The notes beneath the pieces were generated by a model. That model was not told the DNA's origin. It did no database searches and was given only the letters and a program-made list of their open reading frames with translations. Shown piece by piece: positions 8,150 to 17,120 of a stretch of 64,000 nt of DNA. How positions within the stretch are numbered: the first letter of the stretch is position 1; each line of letters opens with the position of its first letter. Both the position numbers and the translations under genes were made by a program. Source of the stretch: JALQTD01 sp965656785 (GTDB taxonomy: Bacteria > Bacteroidota > Bacteroidia > Flavobacteriales_D > Sanyastnellaceae); NCBI GenBank assembly GCA_965656785.1, contig CBFHLY010000006.1:1-64000 (forward strand), read 5' to 3'.

Positions 8150-10788
8150 GCCAAATGCAGATTCATCGAAAGCGCCTTGCGCGCCTGTTCATGGGCCATG
8201 CCACGCCGTTGTGCATAGTCCTCAAGTTGGTCCGCTCCCACCAGACCCACCGCGAAATAGCGCGCTTCTTGCGGAGCGAAATAATAACCGGAAACGGCGG
8301 CGGCGGGGGTCATGGCGAGCGTTTCCGTCAGCCGAATGCCCAATCGGGATTCCACGTCGAGCAGTTCCCAAATCGCGCGTTTGTCCTCGTGATCCGGGCA
8401 AGCAGGATACCCCGGCGCTGGCCGAATTCCCCGATACCGTTCGCGAATCAGTTCTTCCACGGAGCACGCCTCGTCGGGCGCATAGCCCCAAAGCCGCACG
8501 CGCACTTCGCGGTGCAGCCATTCAGCGAGGGCCTCCGCAATCCGGTCCCCCACGGCCTTTGCGAGGATGGAGGCGTAGTCGTCCCCTTCATCCGCAGCCG
8601 CTTGGGCCCACGCCTCCACGCCATGGACGGCCGTCGCAAAGCATCCGATGTGGTCGTCTGCGGCCACGAAATCGGCCAACGAACGCTGCACCCCATCCCG
8701 CTGGGGCAGTTGTTGCCGGAGGAATTCAAACCGAACCCCTTGCGGCCCAACGGCCACGGATTCCGGCCCCACCCGACGGGCCGCGAAGAGGCCCGCGATG
8801 GCACACGGCCGAATCGACGCTTCCGCCTCCCAACGGTCCAGCAGCGCCTCCGCATCCACCAAGACCTTCCGCGCCTCTTCCCCCACGACCTCGTCGTCGA
8901 GGATGCGCGGAAACGCCCCCGCCAAGCCCCACGCCCGGAAAAACGGTCCCCAATCGATCAGTTGCCGCAACCCGACCACGTCCACGCGTTCGAACACGTG
9001 CACCCCGGGATGGGCGGGCGCGGGCGCGGACTCGCCCGCAATCCCTCCCCGTTCGCGCGCCACCTCAAGCGGCAGCAGCGATTTCGCTTCCCGATCCCGC
9101 GCGTACTGCGCCCTCACCTTTTCTTGATCGGCCTTGAGTTCCGCGAGGAACCCCTGTCGCTGCGTGTCCGAAACGAGCTTCGCCACCACCGGAACGGCCC
9201 GCGACGCGTCGTTCACGTGCACCACATCCACGGACGGCGCGCGGGGCGCCAGCTTGACCGCCGTGTGCACCCGCGAAGTCGTGGCCCCTCCGATGAGCAG
9301 CGGTTGGGACATGCCGCGCTCGGCCATGGCCTCGACCACCTCGGCCATTTCCTCCAGCGAAGGTGTGATGAGCCCGCTCAGTCCGATGACGTCCGCTCCT
9401 TCCCGTTCTGCGGCGTCAAGGATGTCGTGTTTCGGCACCATCACCCCGAGGTCCACCACGCGGTAGCCGTTGCAGCCGAGCACGACGCCCACGATGTTTT
9501 TCCCGATGTCGTGCACGTCGCCTTTGACGGTCGCGAGGACCACCGTGGCTGCGGGCCGACCTTTCGCTTTTTCCGCCTCCAGAAAGGGCGTCAAGTAAGC
9601 CACGGCTTGCTTCATGACCCGGGCGCTTTTGACGACTTGGGGCAAGAACATTTTGCCTGCGCCAAACCGATCGCCGACCTCGTTCATGCCGTCCATCAGC
9701 GGCCCTTCGATGACGGCAAGCGGCGATCCGAGTGCCTGTCGGGCTGCTTCAGCGTCTTCTTCCACACATTCCGTCAGGCCCTGAATGAGCGCGTGTTGCA
9801 GGCGCTTCCGCCAAGGCAGTTCCTTCCATGCGGCTTGTGCGCGGCCCGCGTTAGATGCCGCGCCCTCGCTGCCGTGCTCGTCGGCCCAAGCCAGCAACCG
9901 CTCGGAAGCGTCGTCGCGCCGGTCGAGCAAGACGTCCTCCACGCGCTCGAGAAGATCGGCAGGCAGGTCATCGTAGACGCCGAGCAACGTGGGGTTGACG
10001 ATGCCGAGGTCCATGCCCGCCCGAATGGCGTGGTAGAGGAAGGCCGAATGCATGGCCTCGCGCACCACGGGATGGCCACGGAAGGAGAAACTGACGTTGG
10101 AAACGCCGCCGGACACGTGGGCGCCCGGCAGGTGGGCGCGGATCCAAGCGGTCGCCTCGATGAAGTCGAGGGCGTTTCGGCGGTGTTCCGCCATGCCCGT
10201 GGCGACGGGGAAAACGTTGGGGTCGAAGATGATGTCGTTGGGGGGGAAGTGGATTTGGTCCACCAAAAGCCGGTACGCCCGTTCGCAAATCGCAATGCGC
10301 CGCTCGTACGAATCGGCTTGGCCCTCCTCGTCGAAGGCCATCACAACGACCGCGGCCCCATAACGGCGAATGGTGCGTGCGTGCTGCAAGAACTCGGCCT
10401 CACCGGCTTTCAGCGAAATGGAATTCACGACCCCCTTGCCTTGCAACACCTGAAGGCCCGCTTCGATGATGGCGAAATCGCTCGAGTCGATCATGATGGG
10501 GATGCGGGCGATGTCCGGCTCGGAGGCAATGAGGTTCAGGAACGTGCGCATGGCCTCGACGCCGTCGATGAGGCCTTCGTCCATGTTGACGTCCAAAATC
10601 TGCGCCCCGCCTTCGACCTGTTCGCGGGCGATGGCAAGGGCCTCGTCGTATTGTCCTTCTCGAATGAGCCGCGCAAACCGCCGGCTTCCGGTCACGTTCG
10701 TGCGCTCACCGATGTTGATGAAGTTCGACTCCGGCGTGACGTTCAGGGGCTCGAGCCCGGCGAGTTGCAAGGTGGTGATGCGGCTCAT
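8146..10788 (-). CDS. metH: Cobalamin-dependent methionine synthase, pterin/B12/activation part
   Basis: The 880-aa product lacks the homocysteine-binding module, which is encoded by the preceding gene. Domains in order are a pterin-binding TIM barrel (about 1-280, starting with FINIGERTNVTGSRRF), the B12 cap (about 310-400), the B12 Rossmann domain with the cobalt-ligand motif DVHDIGKNIVG, and the C-terminal AdoMet activation domain (RPAPGYPACPDH). The chosen ATG at 10788 forms an ATGA overlap with the upstream stop. A longer in-frame reading is possible, but its extra Arg/Pro-rich residues resemble no MetH. Confidence 0.95.
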   Translation of the reverse strand: MSRITTLQLAGLEPLNVTPESNFINIGERTNVTGSRRFARLIREGQYDEALAIAREQVEGGAQILDVNMDEGLIDGVEAMRTFLNLIASEPDIARIPIMIDSSDFAIIEAGLQVLQGKGVVNSISLKAGEAEFLQHARTIRRYGAAVVVMAFDEEGQADSYERRIAICERAYRLLVDQIHFPPNDIIFDPNVFPVATGMAEHRRNALDFIEATAWIRAHLPGAHVSGGVSNVSFSFRGHPVVREAMHSAFLYHAIRAGMDLGIVNPTLLGVYDDLPADLLERVEDVLLDRRDDASERLLAWADEHGSEGAASNAGRAQAAWKELPWRKRLQHALIQGLTECVEEDAEAARQALGSPLAVIEGPLMDGMNEVGDRFGAGKMFLPQVVKSARVMKQAVAYLTPFLEAEKAKGRPAATVVLATVKGDVHDIGKNIVGVVLGCNGYRVVDLGVMVPKHDILDAAEREGADVIGLSGLITPSLEEMAEVVEAMAERGMSQPLLIGGATTSRVHTAVKLAPRAPSVDVVHVNDASRAVPVVAKLVSDTQRQGFLAELKADQEKVRAQYARDREAKSLLPLEVARERGGIAGESAPAPAHPGVHVFERVDVVGLRQLIDWGPFFRAWGLAGAFPRILDDEVVGEEARKVLVDAEALLDRWEAEASIRPCAIAGLFAARRVGPESVAVGPQGVRFEFLRQQLPQRDGVQRSLADFVAADDHIGCFATAVHGVEAWAQAAADEGDDYASILAKAVGDRIAEALAEWLHREVRVRLWGYAPDEACSVEELIRERYRGIRPAPGYPACPDHEDKRAIWELLDVESRLGIRLTETLAMTPAAAVSGYYFAPQEARYFAVGLVGADQLEDYAQRRGMAHEQARKALSMNLHLA

Positions 10789-11813
10789 GAGGCGGGGGCG
10801 TTGGCGGGCAGGGGACGGGGCGCGTATTCGGAGGCCACGCGGGCGAGGGCGGCGATGTGGTCGGGGGTCGTTCCGCAACAGCCGCCGAGGATGTTCAACC
10901 AGCCCTGTTCGAGGAAGGGACGAACGGCTTCCGCCATCGCATCCGGACCTTGGTCGTACTCGCCAAGTTCATTCGGCAAGCCGGCATTCGGATAGGCGCT
11001 CACGCGGCACGGGGCCTCGCGCGCCATGACCTCCAAGAAGGGAGTGAGCTGTTCGGCTCCCAAGGCACAGTTCAGGCCGATGCTGAAGGCCGGAACGTGT
11101 TGCAGGGAGATGAGGAAGGCCTCCGTGGTTTGGCCACTCAAGGTCCTGCCCGAGGCATCCGTGATCGTGCCCGAAATCAGGATGGGCAACCGCTCGCCCC
11201 GCGCGTCGAAGGCTTCTTCAATGGCGAACAAGGCCGCCTTCGCATTCAACGTGTCAAAAATCGTCTCCACCAACAAGGCATCCGCGCCGCCCGCCATCAA
11301 TCCATCCGCCTGCTCCCGATAAGCCGCGACCAACTCCGTGAACGTGATGGCGCGGAAACCCGGCCGGTTCACGTCGGGGGAGAGCGAGGCGGTTTTGTTC
11401 GTCGGTCCGAGGGCCCCTGCCACAAAGCGGGGCACCCCCGTGCGCGCCTCCGCTTCATCCGCCGCTTCCCGAGCAATCCGCGCAGCGGCTTCGTTGATGC
11501 GAAACGCCCAATCTTCCAGTCCATAATCCGCTTGGGCAATGCGCGTGGCGCTGAAGGTGTTCGTTTCGACGAGGTCCGCACCTGCGGCCAAGTATTCCGC
11601 GTGGATGCCTTTCACAACCTCTGGACGCGTCAAACACAGCACGTCGTTGTTGCCTTTGAGCGGTCGTTCGTGTTCCGCGAACAGCCTGCCGCGAAAGTCC
11701 TCCTCGGAGAGGCGGTGGCGTTGGATCATCGTGCCCATGGCACCGTCGAGGATGAGGATGCGCTCGGCGGCAGCCTCGTGCAGGGTGTGGGTTCGTTCAG
11801 AAAGGGAGTTCAT
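10785..11813 (-). CDS. metH: Homocysteine S-methyltransferase module of split MetH
   Basis: The 342-aa product is a homocysteine-binding TIM barrel: LILDGAMGTMIQ near the N-terminus and zinc-ligand cysteines in GLNCALG and GGCCGTTPDHI. It activates homocysteine for methylation by the pterin/B12 half encoded next. The start at 11813 puts the family N-terminus directly after the SAM riboswitch; upstream in-frame codons would translate the riboswitch itself and were rejected. The protein must associate with the second subunit, since it cannot work alone as a B12 enzyme. Confidence 0.93.
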   Translation of the reverse strand: MNSLSERTHTLHEAAAERILILDGAMGTMIQRHRLSEEDFRGRLFAEHERPLKGNNDVLCLTRPEVVKGIHAEYLAAGADLVETNTFSATRIAQADYGLEDWAFRINEAAARIAREAADEAEARTGVPRFVAGALGPTNKTASLSPDVNRPGFRAITFTELVAAYREQADGLMAGGADALLVETIFDTLNAKAALFAIEEAFDARGERLPILISGTITDASGRTLSGQTTEAFLISLQHVPAFSIGLNCALGAEQLTPFLEVMAREAPCRVSAYPNAGLPNELGEYDQGPDAMAEAVRPFLEQGWLNILGGCCGTTPDHIAALARVASEYAPRPLPANAPAS

Positions 11814-11876
11814 GCCGTTGCGATCGATGTTGGGCTCAGTCGCGCAAGCGGAAAGGTTCAAAAAGAACCGTTCGTG

Positions 11877-11976
11877 GCTCATCTTTCCCACCATCGGTGG
11901 GGAGGATGTGGCACCCGGCCCATTCCCGGGTTGCCAAGACTTCACAGGGCCTGTCCCTCCGTCTTTCGCGATAAGC
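11877..11976 (-). promoter_or_regulatory. SAM-I (S-box) riboswitch controlling metH-metF
   Basis: On the minus strand the sequence starts with GCUUAUC and closes with GAUGAGC, forming P1. Between them lie the S-box core elements GGAGGGACAGGCCCUGUGAA, a kink-turn-containing P2, UUGGCAACC, a P3 hairpin with GGGUGCCACAUCC, and a P4 hairpin of CCCACC/GGUGGG. This is an essentially complete SAM-I aptamer. It sits 63 nt before the first metH gene, so SAM should repress methionine synthesis. In the 63-nt platform two short hairpins compete (see findings), so the exact control mode is unclear. Confidence 0.93.
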
Positions 11977-12027
11977 ATGCGCAAGGTACGTCGAAATCGC
12001 GACGATTATTTCACGCAGATTTCCCAT

Positions 12028-12035
12028 TACTTTTG
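12028..12035 (+). promoter_or_regulatory. Bacteroidota-type -7 box before metK
   Basis: TACTTTTG matches the Bacteroidota -7 consensus TAnnTTTG and lies 7 nt before the metK start codon, giving a very short leader. No clear TTTG -33 box is visible. Confidence 0.5.
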
Positions 12036-12042
12036 CATCCAC

Positions 12043-13302
12043 ATGAGCTATTACTTCACCTCAGAGTCCGTTTCGGAAGGGCATCCAGATAAGGTTGCAG
12101 ACCAAATCTCGGACGCCATCATCGACCACTTCCTCGCCGCCGACTCCCAGTCGAAAGTGGCCTGCGAGACCCTCGTGACCACCGGTCAGGTCGTGCTTGC
12201 CGGCGAAATCAAAAGCGAGGCGTACGTCGACGTGCAGCAAGTCGCCCGCGACGTCATCGAACGCATTGGATACACGAAGAGCGACTACATGTTTGAAGCG
12301 CAATCGTGCGGCATTTTGAGCGCGCTCCACGAGCAATCGCCCGACATCAACCAAGGCGTCGACCGCGCCACTCCCGAGGAACAGGGAGCCGGCGACCAAG
12401 GCATGATGTTCGGTTACGCCTGCCGCGAGACCGAGAACTTCATGCCGCTTCCGCTCGAGCTCAGCCACCGCTTGCTCCGCGAGCTCGCCACCATCCGCCG
12501 CGAGGAAAACAGTCCGATGCCCTACTTGCGGCCGGATGCCAAGTCCCAAGTGACCATCCAATACGCCGATGACGACACGCCCGAGCGCATCGAGGCCATC
12601 GTCGTTTCCACGCAACACGACCCCTTCCACGAAGACGAGCAGACCATGCTCGACCAAATCAAAAAGGACGTCCAAGACGTCCTCATTCCCCGTGTGAAGG
12701 CGACGATGTCCGAGGACGTGCAGGCGCTGTTCGGCGATGACATCACCTTGCACGTCAATCCCACGGGCAAGTTCGTCATCGGAGGCCCGCACGGCGACAC
12801 GGGGTTGACCGGTCGGAAGATCATCGTCGACACCTACGGGGGCAAGGGCGCCCACGGTGGCGGTGCGTTCAGCGGCAAAGACCCGTCGAAGGTGGACCGC
12901 AGTGCAGCCTATGCCGCGCGCTACATCGCGAAGCATTTGGTGGCTGCCGGCTTGTGCGATGAAGCCTTGGTGCAGCTCGCTTACGCCATCGGTGTCGCGG
13001 AGCCGGTCGGCTTCTACATCAACACGTACGGAACATCTCACATGAACTTGACGGATGGTGAAATCGCGGACGTGGTGCGGACGATTTTCCCGACCCGCCC
13101 CTACGACATCGAACAGGCCTTCCAGCTCCGGATGCCCATCTACGAGGAGACCGCTGCCTACGGACACATGGGGCGCGAACCCGAGGTCAAGACGAAGACC
13201 TTCCGCCATGCAAACGGCAAGGATTTCAGCGTGGAGGTCACGCTCTTTCCGTGGGAGAAACTGGACCGCGTCGAAGCGGTTCGGGAGGCATTTGGCCTTT
13301 AA
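12043..13302 (+). CDS. metK: S-adenosylmethionine synthetase
   Basis: The 419-aa product starts MSYYFTSESVSEGHPDKVAD and contains the two MetK signatures GAGDQGMMFGYA and GGGAFSGKDPSKVDRS. It makes SAM from methionine and ATP. The gene is divergent from the riboswitch-controlled metH-metF operon, so synthesis of methionine and of its product SAM share one locus. An upstream in-frame extension would run through the riboswitch on the other strand and was rejected. A bidirectional terminator follows. Confidence 0.97.
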   Translation: MSYYFTSESVSEGHPDKVADQISDAIIDHFLAADSQSKVACETLVTTGQVVLAGEIKSEAYVDVQQVARDVIERIGYTKSDYMFEAQSCGILSALHEQSPDINQGVDRATPEEQGAGDQGMMFGYACRETENFMPLPLELSHRLLRELATIRREENSPMPYLRPDAKSQVTIQYADDDTPERIEAIVVSTQHDPFHEDEQTMLDQIKKDVQDVLIPRVKATMSEDVQALFGDDITLHVNPTGKFVIGGPHGDTGLTGRKIIVDTYGGKGAHGGGAFSGKDPSKVDRSAAYAARYIAKHLVAAGLCDEALVQLAYAIGVAEPVGFYINTYGTSHMNLTDGEIADVVRTIFPTRPYDIEQAFQLRMPIYEETAAYGHMGREPEVKTKTFRHANGKDFSVEVTLFPWEKLDRVEAVREAFGL

Positions 13303-13321
13303 TCCTCCGGAGTTTGCCACG

Positions 13322-13350
13322 AAAAACGGCCCGTTCTGCGGGCCGTTTTT
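13322..13350. terminator. Bidirectional terminator between metK and the NUDIX gene
   Basis: AAAAACGGCCCG (13322-13333) pairs perfectly with CGGGCCGTTTTT (13339-13350) around a 5-nt loop. A-run and T-run flank the stem, so it can serve both convergent genes. Confidence 0.92.
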
Positions 13351-13362
13351 GCGTCGTGTCGG

Positions 13363-14079
13363 TTAGAACAGGAAGTCGTAACCGGTGAGCTTCATTTTTT
13401 CGTATTTCTCCCGGTTGAAGCCGAACAATTGGCTGCCCTTGTGCTGCCCCCGTCCGCTGCCATCGGATTTCTTGTCGAGGTCGATGAGCAGGGTGGTTTT
13501 GAACAGTTTCTTGCGGAAATTCCGCTTGTCGAAGCTTTTGCCGAGCGCCGCTTCATAAAGGGTTTGCAGCTGGCCGAGAGTGAATTCTTCGGGGAGTAAA
13601 TTGAAGCCCACAGGTCGCCGTTTGACGCGCCGCTTAAGCCGCTCCTTGGCGTACTGCACGATGTCGTTGTGGTCGTAGGCCAAATCCGGCATCTGCAAAT
13701 AAGGAACCCACTGCATCCCATATTTCTCCCAACGCTCCGCTTGGAAATCCTCCTTCCTCACCAATGCGTAGTGGGCCACGTTGACCACCCGCCCGCCCGG
13801 GTGGCGGTACACCTTGCCGAAGGCCTGCAGCTGTTCGATGATTTCGGGGTCGTCGTAGCCGAACAACTGCTCGAACATCTTCCGCGCACTCAACATGAAT
13901 TCCGCGGTGTGGTGGATGTAGCGGCTCGGCAGCATCAGCGCGCCCTCAAACGGCTTCCGTGCGCTCTTTGCGACCAGGATTTGCAATTGCTGTCCATCGA
14001 ACCCGATGAGCACCAAACTCAGGGAGATGGCGACGTTGAAATCCGGTTCTTCTTGGGGGTACTGAAGGGAATCGGTCAT
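13363..14079 (-). CDS. NUDIX-domain transcriptional regulator (NrtR-like)
   Basis: The 238-aa protein combines an N-terminal NUDIX-like fold (about 15-150: SLVLIGFDGQQLQILVAKSA, GALMLPSRYIHHTAEFMLSA) with a C-terminal winged-helix region (about 160-238: FTLGQLQTLYEAALG, DKRNFRKKLFKT). The catalytic NUDIX box is degenerate: the REx2EExGU core is not present, as in NrtR-type regulators that bind rather than hydrolyse nucleotide derivatives. In Bacteroidota such proteins regulate sugar or NAD genes; the target here is not evident. ATG at 14079 is preferred over an earlier in-frame start. Confidence 0.82.
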   Translation of the reverse strand: MTDSLQYPQEEPDFNVAISLSLVLIGFDGQQLQILVAKSARKPFEGALMLPSRYIHHTAEFMLSARKMFEQLFGYDDPEIIEQLQAFGKVYRHPGGRVVNVAHYALVRKEDFQAERWEKYGMQWVPYLQMPDLAYDHNDIVQYAKERLKRRVKRRPVGFNLLPEEFTLGQLQTLYEAALGKSFDKRNFRKKLFKTTLLIDLDKKSDGSGRGQHKGSQLFGFNREKYEKMKLTGYDFLF

Positions 14080-14265
14080 GGCTGCGGGGTGAGCGCGCAA
14101 GGTAATTCACTTCTCAATGCGGGGTCGTTGGAGTTTGTTAAGGAATGGGCACCACGGACAGGGCATTGTGCATAACCGTGTCGATGCGTTGTGGATTTCC
14201 CGGCGCGGAAGGTGGTGGTGAATGGGGGTAAATTAGAGGTTCCATTTTTGGTCCAAAATCCGTCC

Positions 14266-15807
14266 ATGAGCGATTCCCCATACACCACCAACAACCGCGT
14301 GCGCAACGCCACGCGCAGCCCGCTTTCTCCGGAACTTTCCCTCGGCAAATTGCCGCCTCAAGCCATGGAACTCGAAGAGGCGGTGCTCGGTGCGATGATG
14401 CTCGAAGCGACGGCCGTCAATGCCGTGATCGACGTCCTCCAAGCCGAGAGCTTCTACAAGGACGGACACAAGGCCATCTACGCCGCCATTGCCCAACTCT
14501 TCAACGACTCCGAGCCGGTGGACATGTTGACTGTGACGGAAAAGTTGCGCAAGAACGGCGACCTCGCCCTCGTCGGTGGCGCCTCCGCTGTGGCCAAATT
14601 GACGGCGCGGGTGGCGAGCACAGCGAACATCGAGGCCCACGCCCGCATCATCTCGCAGAAGCACATCCAGCGCGAACTCATCCGGGTTTCCACCGAAATC
14701 ACCACGAAGGCATTCGAAGAAACGACGGATGTGCTGGACCTCCTCGATGAGGCGGAAAGCAACCTGTTCGAAGTGGCGCAGGGCAACATTCGCCGGAGCT
14801 ATGAGTCCATGAAGGACATCATGAAGAAGGCGCTCGAAGAAATCGACAACGCCCGAAGCCAAGAGGGCGGCGTGAGCGGCATTCCGTCCGGATTTGCAGG
14901 CATCGACAAGGTTACGGGTGGATTCCAACGCAGCGACATGGTCGTCCTGGCCGCTCGCCCGGGGATGGGGAAAACCGCCTTCGTGCTGTCCATGGCGCGC
15001 AACGTCACCGTCGATCACGGCATTCCGGTCGCTTTGTTTTCGCTGGAAATGTCCGCCATCCAAATCGTGCAGCGCCTCATTTCCTCCGAGACCGAAATCA
15101 GCTCCGACAAGTTCCGGAAAGGAACCCTCGAGGACCACGAATACACGCAACTTCACGAGCGCATCGGCAAGTTGTCCAAGGCGCCCTTGTTCATCGACGA
15201 CACCCCGGCGCTGAGCGTTTTTGAGTTGCGGGCCAAGTGCCGCCGACTCAAGTCCGCCAACGGCATTGAAATGGTCATCATCGACTACCTCCAGCTCATG
15301 AGCGCCGGTTCCGACAAAGGCAACCGCGAACAGGAGATTTCGACGATTTCGCGTTCCATCAAGTCCATTGCGAAGGAGCTGGACATCCCCATCATTGCGC
15401 TGTCCCAGCTTTCGCGGAGCGTGGAAACGCGAGGGGGCGACAAGCGGCCGATGTTGTCCGACCTGCGGGAATCCGGGGCCATCGAGCAGGACGCGGATTT
15501 GGTCGCGTTCATCTACCGGCCGGAGTATTATGGCTTCACGGATTACAAGGATGGCATCGACACGGCGGGGTTGGGGGAATTCATTTTGGCCAAACACCGG
15601 CACGGCGCCCTCGAAGACATCCGGTTGCGCTTCGTCCAGCGCCTCGCGAAGTTCACGAACTGGGACGAGTTTGAACAAGGCCCGGGCTTCGATCGCGGGG
15701 GAGGCACGGGCGGCATGATGCCCAACAACGACTTCATGAACCAGCCGCCGACGGTGACGGTGCGGTCCCGGATGGATGACCTTCCCGAATCCGACGCGCC
15801 CTTCTGA
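14266..15807 (+). CDS. dnaB: Replicative DNA helicase DnaB
   Basis: The 513-aa product has an N-terminal DnaB domain (LPPQAMELEEAVLGAMMLE) and a RecA-like helicase core with Walker A (AARPGMGKTAF, near residue 230), Walker B (MVIIDYLQLM) and the arginine-finger region (SDLRESGAIEQDADLV). It unwinds the replication fork as a hexamer. The ATG at 14266 gives a normal N-terminus. No dnaC-type loader or intein is seen. The 186-bp region between this start and the divergent NUDIX gene shows no clear promoter consensus. Confidence 0.97.
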   Translation: MSDSPYTTNNRVRNATRSPLSPELSLGKLPPQAMELEEAVLGAMMLEATAVNAVIDVLQAESFYKDGHKAIYAAIAQLFNDSEPVDMLTVTEKLRKNGDLALVGGASAVAKLTARVASTANIEAHARIISQKHIQRELIRVSTEITTKAFEETTDVLDLLDEAESNLFEVAQGNIRRSYESMKDIMKKALEEIDNARSQEGGVSGIPSGFAGIDKVTGGFQRSDMVVLAARPGMGKTAFVLSMARNVTVDHGIPVALFSLEMSAIQIVQRLISSETEISSDKFRKGTLEDHEYTQLHERIGKLSKAPLFIDDTPALSVFELRAKCRRLKSANGIEMVIIDYLQLMSAGSDKGNREQEISTISRSIKSIAKELDIPIIALSQLSRSVETRGGDKRPMLSDLRESGAIEQDADLVAFIYRPEYYGFTDYKDGIDTAGLGEFILAKHRHGALEDIRLRFVQRLAKFTNWDEFEQGPGFDRGGGTGGMMPNNDFMNQPPTVTVRSRMDDLPESDAPF

Positions 15808-15837
15808 GCGCAGCGCTCGCCTTCGTAACTTCGGAAC

Positions 15838-17118
15838 ATGGCAAAGCGAACGGTGCACCCGGTGAGGTGGTGGGTATTGGTGGTCTTGTTGTTTTGGGGA
15901 GTTGGCGCTCAGGCGAGCCGGGTGTTGCTGCCCATGGACGACAGCCAGCAGAACCATTTGAAGGCTTATGGCATCGCCTTTTGGGTGCTTGAGAATGACC
16001 TCGAAGTCGAGTGGTTGTTGAATTACCGAGGCGGCAGCTTCCTCCTTCCGAACGCTCCCGAAATCGTATCCGAGTGCGTCATTCGGGGGGTGTCGCACCA
16101 AGTCATCGCCGACGTCCAAGCCGCGGCCATCCTCTCGGAAATCGCCGATCCCGAGGTGAACATGGAGCACGTGAAGCTGGAAGTGGCGCCGAAAATTGCC
16201 GTGTACAGTCCGGACGGCAAGATGCCGTGGGACGATGCGGTGACGCTGGTTTTGGCGTACGCGGAAATCCCCTACGAGCGGGTGTACGATGCGGAAGTGC
16301 TGAACGGTGAGCTGGTGGAGTACGATTGGTTGCACCTCCACCACGAGGATTTCACGGGCCAATTTGGCAAGTTCTACCGCAGCTACCGCAATGCGCCTTG
16401 GTACCAAGACGAAGTCGCGAACCAAACCGCCTCCGCACGCACGCTCGGGTTTCACAAGGTGAGCCACATGAAGCGGGAAGTGGCCCTGACCATTCGGGAT
16501 TTCGTCTTGGGCGGGGGCTTCCTGTTTACGATGTGTTCTGGGACGGATTCGTTTGACATTGCCCTCGCCGCAGAGGACGTGGACATTTGTGCGGCACCCT
16601 TTGATGGCGATCCCGCCGACCCGAATGCCGCAAACGCCATCGATTACGAACGCGGGTTTGCGTTTCAAGACTACACGCTGGAGATGGATCCCATGGTGTA
16701 CGAGTTTTCCAACATCGATGCCACGGAGGACCACACGAAGCTCAAGCAGCTCAACGATTTCTTCACCCTGTTCGAGTTTTCGGCCAAGTGGGACATCATT
16801 CCCACCATGTTGACGCAGTCGCACGAGCGCGCCATTCCGGGATTCATGGGCCAAACCACTGCTTTCCGCAAGGATTTCGTTCGCCCCGATGTCATCATCA
16901 TGGGCGAAACCAAGAGCACCCGGTCAGCGAAGTACATCCACGGCGAGTTGGGGCAGGGGCAGTGGACGTATTATGGAGGGCACGATCCGGAGGACTACCG
17001 CCATTTGGTCAACGATCCGCCGACGGACCTGAACCTGCATCCTAATTCATGCGGTTACCGGCTCATTCTGAACAACATCCTGTTCCCCGCTGCGAAAAAG
17101 AAGGAGCGAAAAACCTGA
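15838..17118 (+). CDS. Secreted glutamine-amidotransferase-like protein (often misnamed asparagine synthetase B)
   Basis: The 426-aa protein has an N-terminal signal peptide (hydrophobic residues about 11-26 ending in AQA) and then a conserved LLPMDDSQQNHLKAYGIAFW segment. I recognise this as a Bacteroidota family commonly labelled asparagine synthetase B. It contains neither the N-terminal Cys nucleophile nor the ATP-binding SGGxDS of that enzyme. A central LGGGFLFTMCSGTDSFDIAL segment resembles the class I amidotransferase (ThuA/DJ-1-like) elbow. The location is probably periplasmic and the function unknown. A -7 box TAACTTCG lies 4 nt before the ATG. Confidence 0.72.
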   Translation: MAKRTVHPVRWWVLVVLLFWGVGAQASRVLLPMDDSQQNHLKAYGIAFWVLENDLEVEWLLNYRGGSFLLPNAPEIVSECVIRGVSHQVIADVQAAAILSEIADPEVNMEHVKLEVAPKIAVYSPDGKMPWDDAVTLVLAYAEIPYERVYDAEVLNGELVEYDWLHLHHEDFTGQFGKFYRSYRNAPWYQDEVANQTASARTLGFHKVSHMKREVALTIRDFVLGGGFLFTMCSGTDSFDIALAAEDVDICAAPFDGDPADPNAANAIDYERGFAFQDYTLEMDPMVYEFSNIDATEDHTKLKQLNDFFTLFEFSAKWDIIPTMLTQSHERAIPGFMGQTTAFRKDFVRPDVIIMGETKSTRSAKYIHGELGQGQWTYYGGHDPEDYRHLVNDPPTDLNLHPNSCGYRLILNNILFPAAKKKERKT

Positions 17119-17120
17119 GC

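Noticed and set aside
8155..10995. A 946-codon plus-strand frame opposite metH
   Set aside because: It is Pro/His/Arg-rich and unlike any protein; the minus strand encodes unmistakable MetH domains.
11539..12042. N-terminal extension of metK by 168 codons
   Set aside because: It would translate the strand opposite the SAM riboswitch and the start of metH; family alignment and the -7 box support the start at 12043.
14233..16854. An 873-codon open frame on the minus strand opposite dnaB and the next gene
   Set aside because: It is Arg/His/Gly-rich with no motif and is antisense to dnaB, which has full helicase motifs. Such long empty frames are expected in GC-rich DNA.
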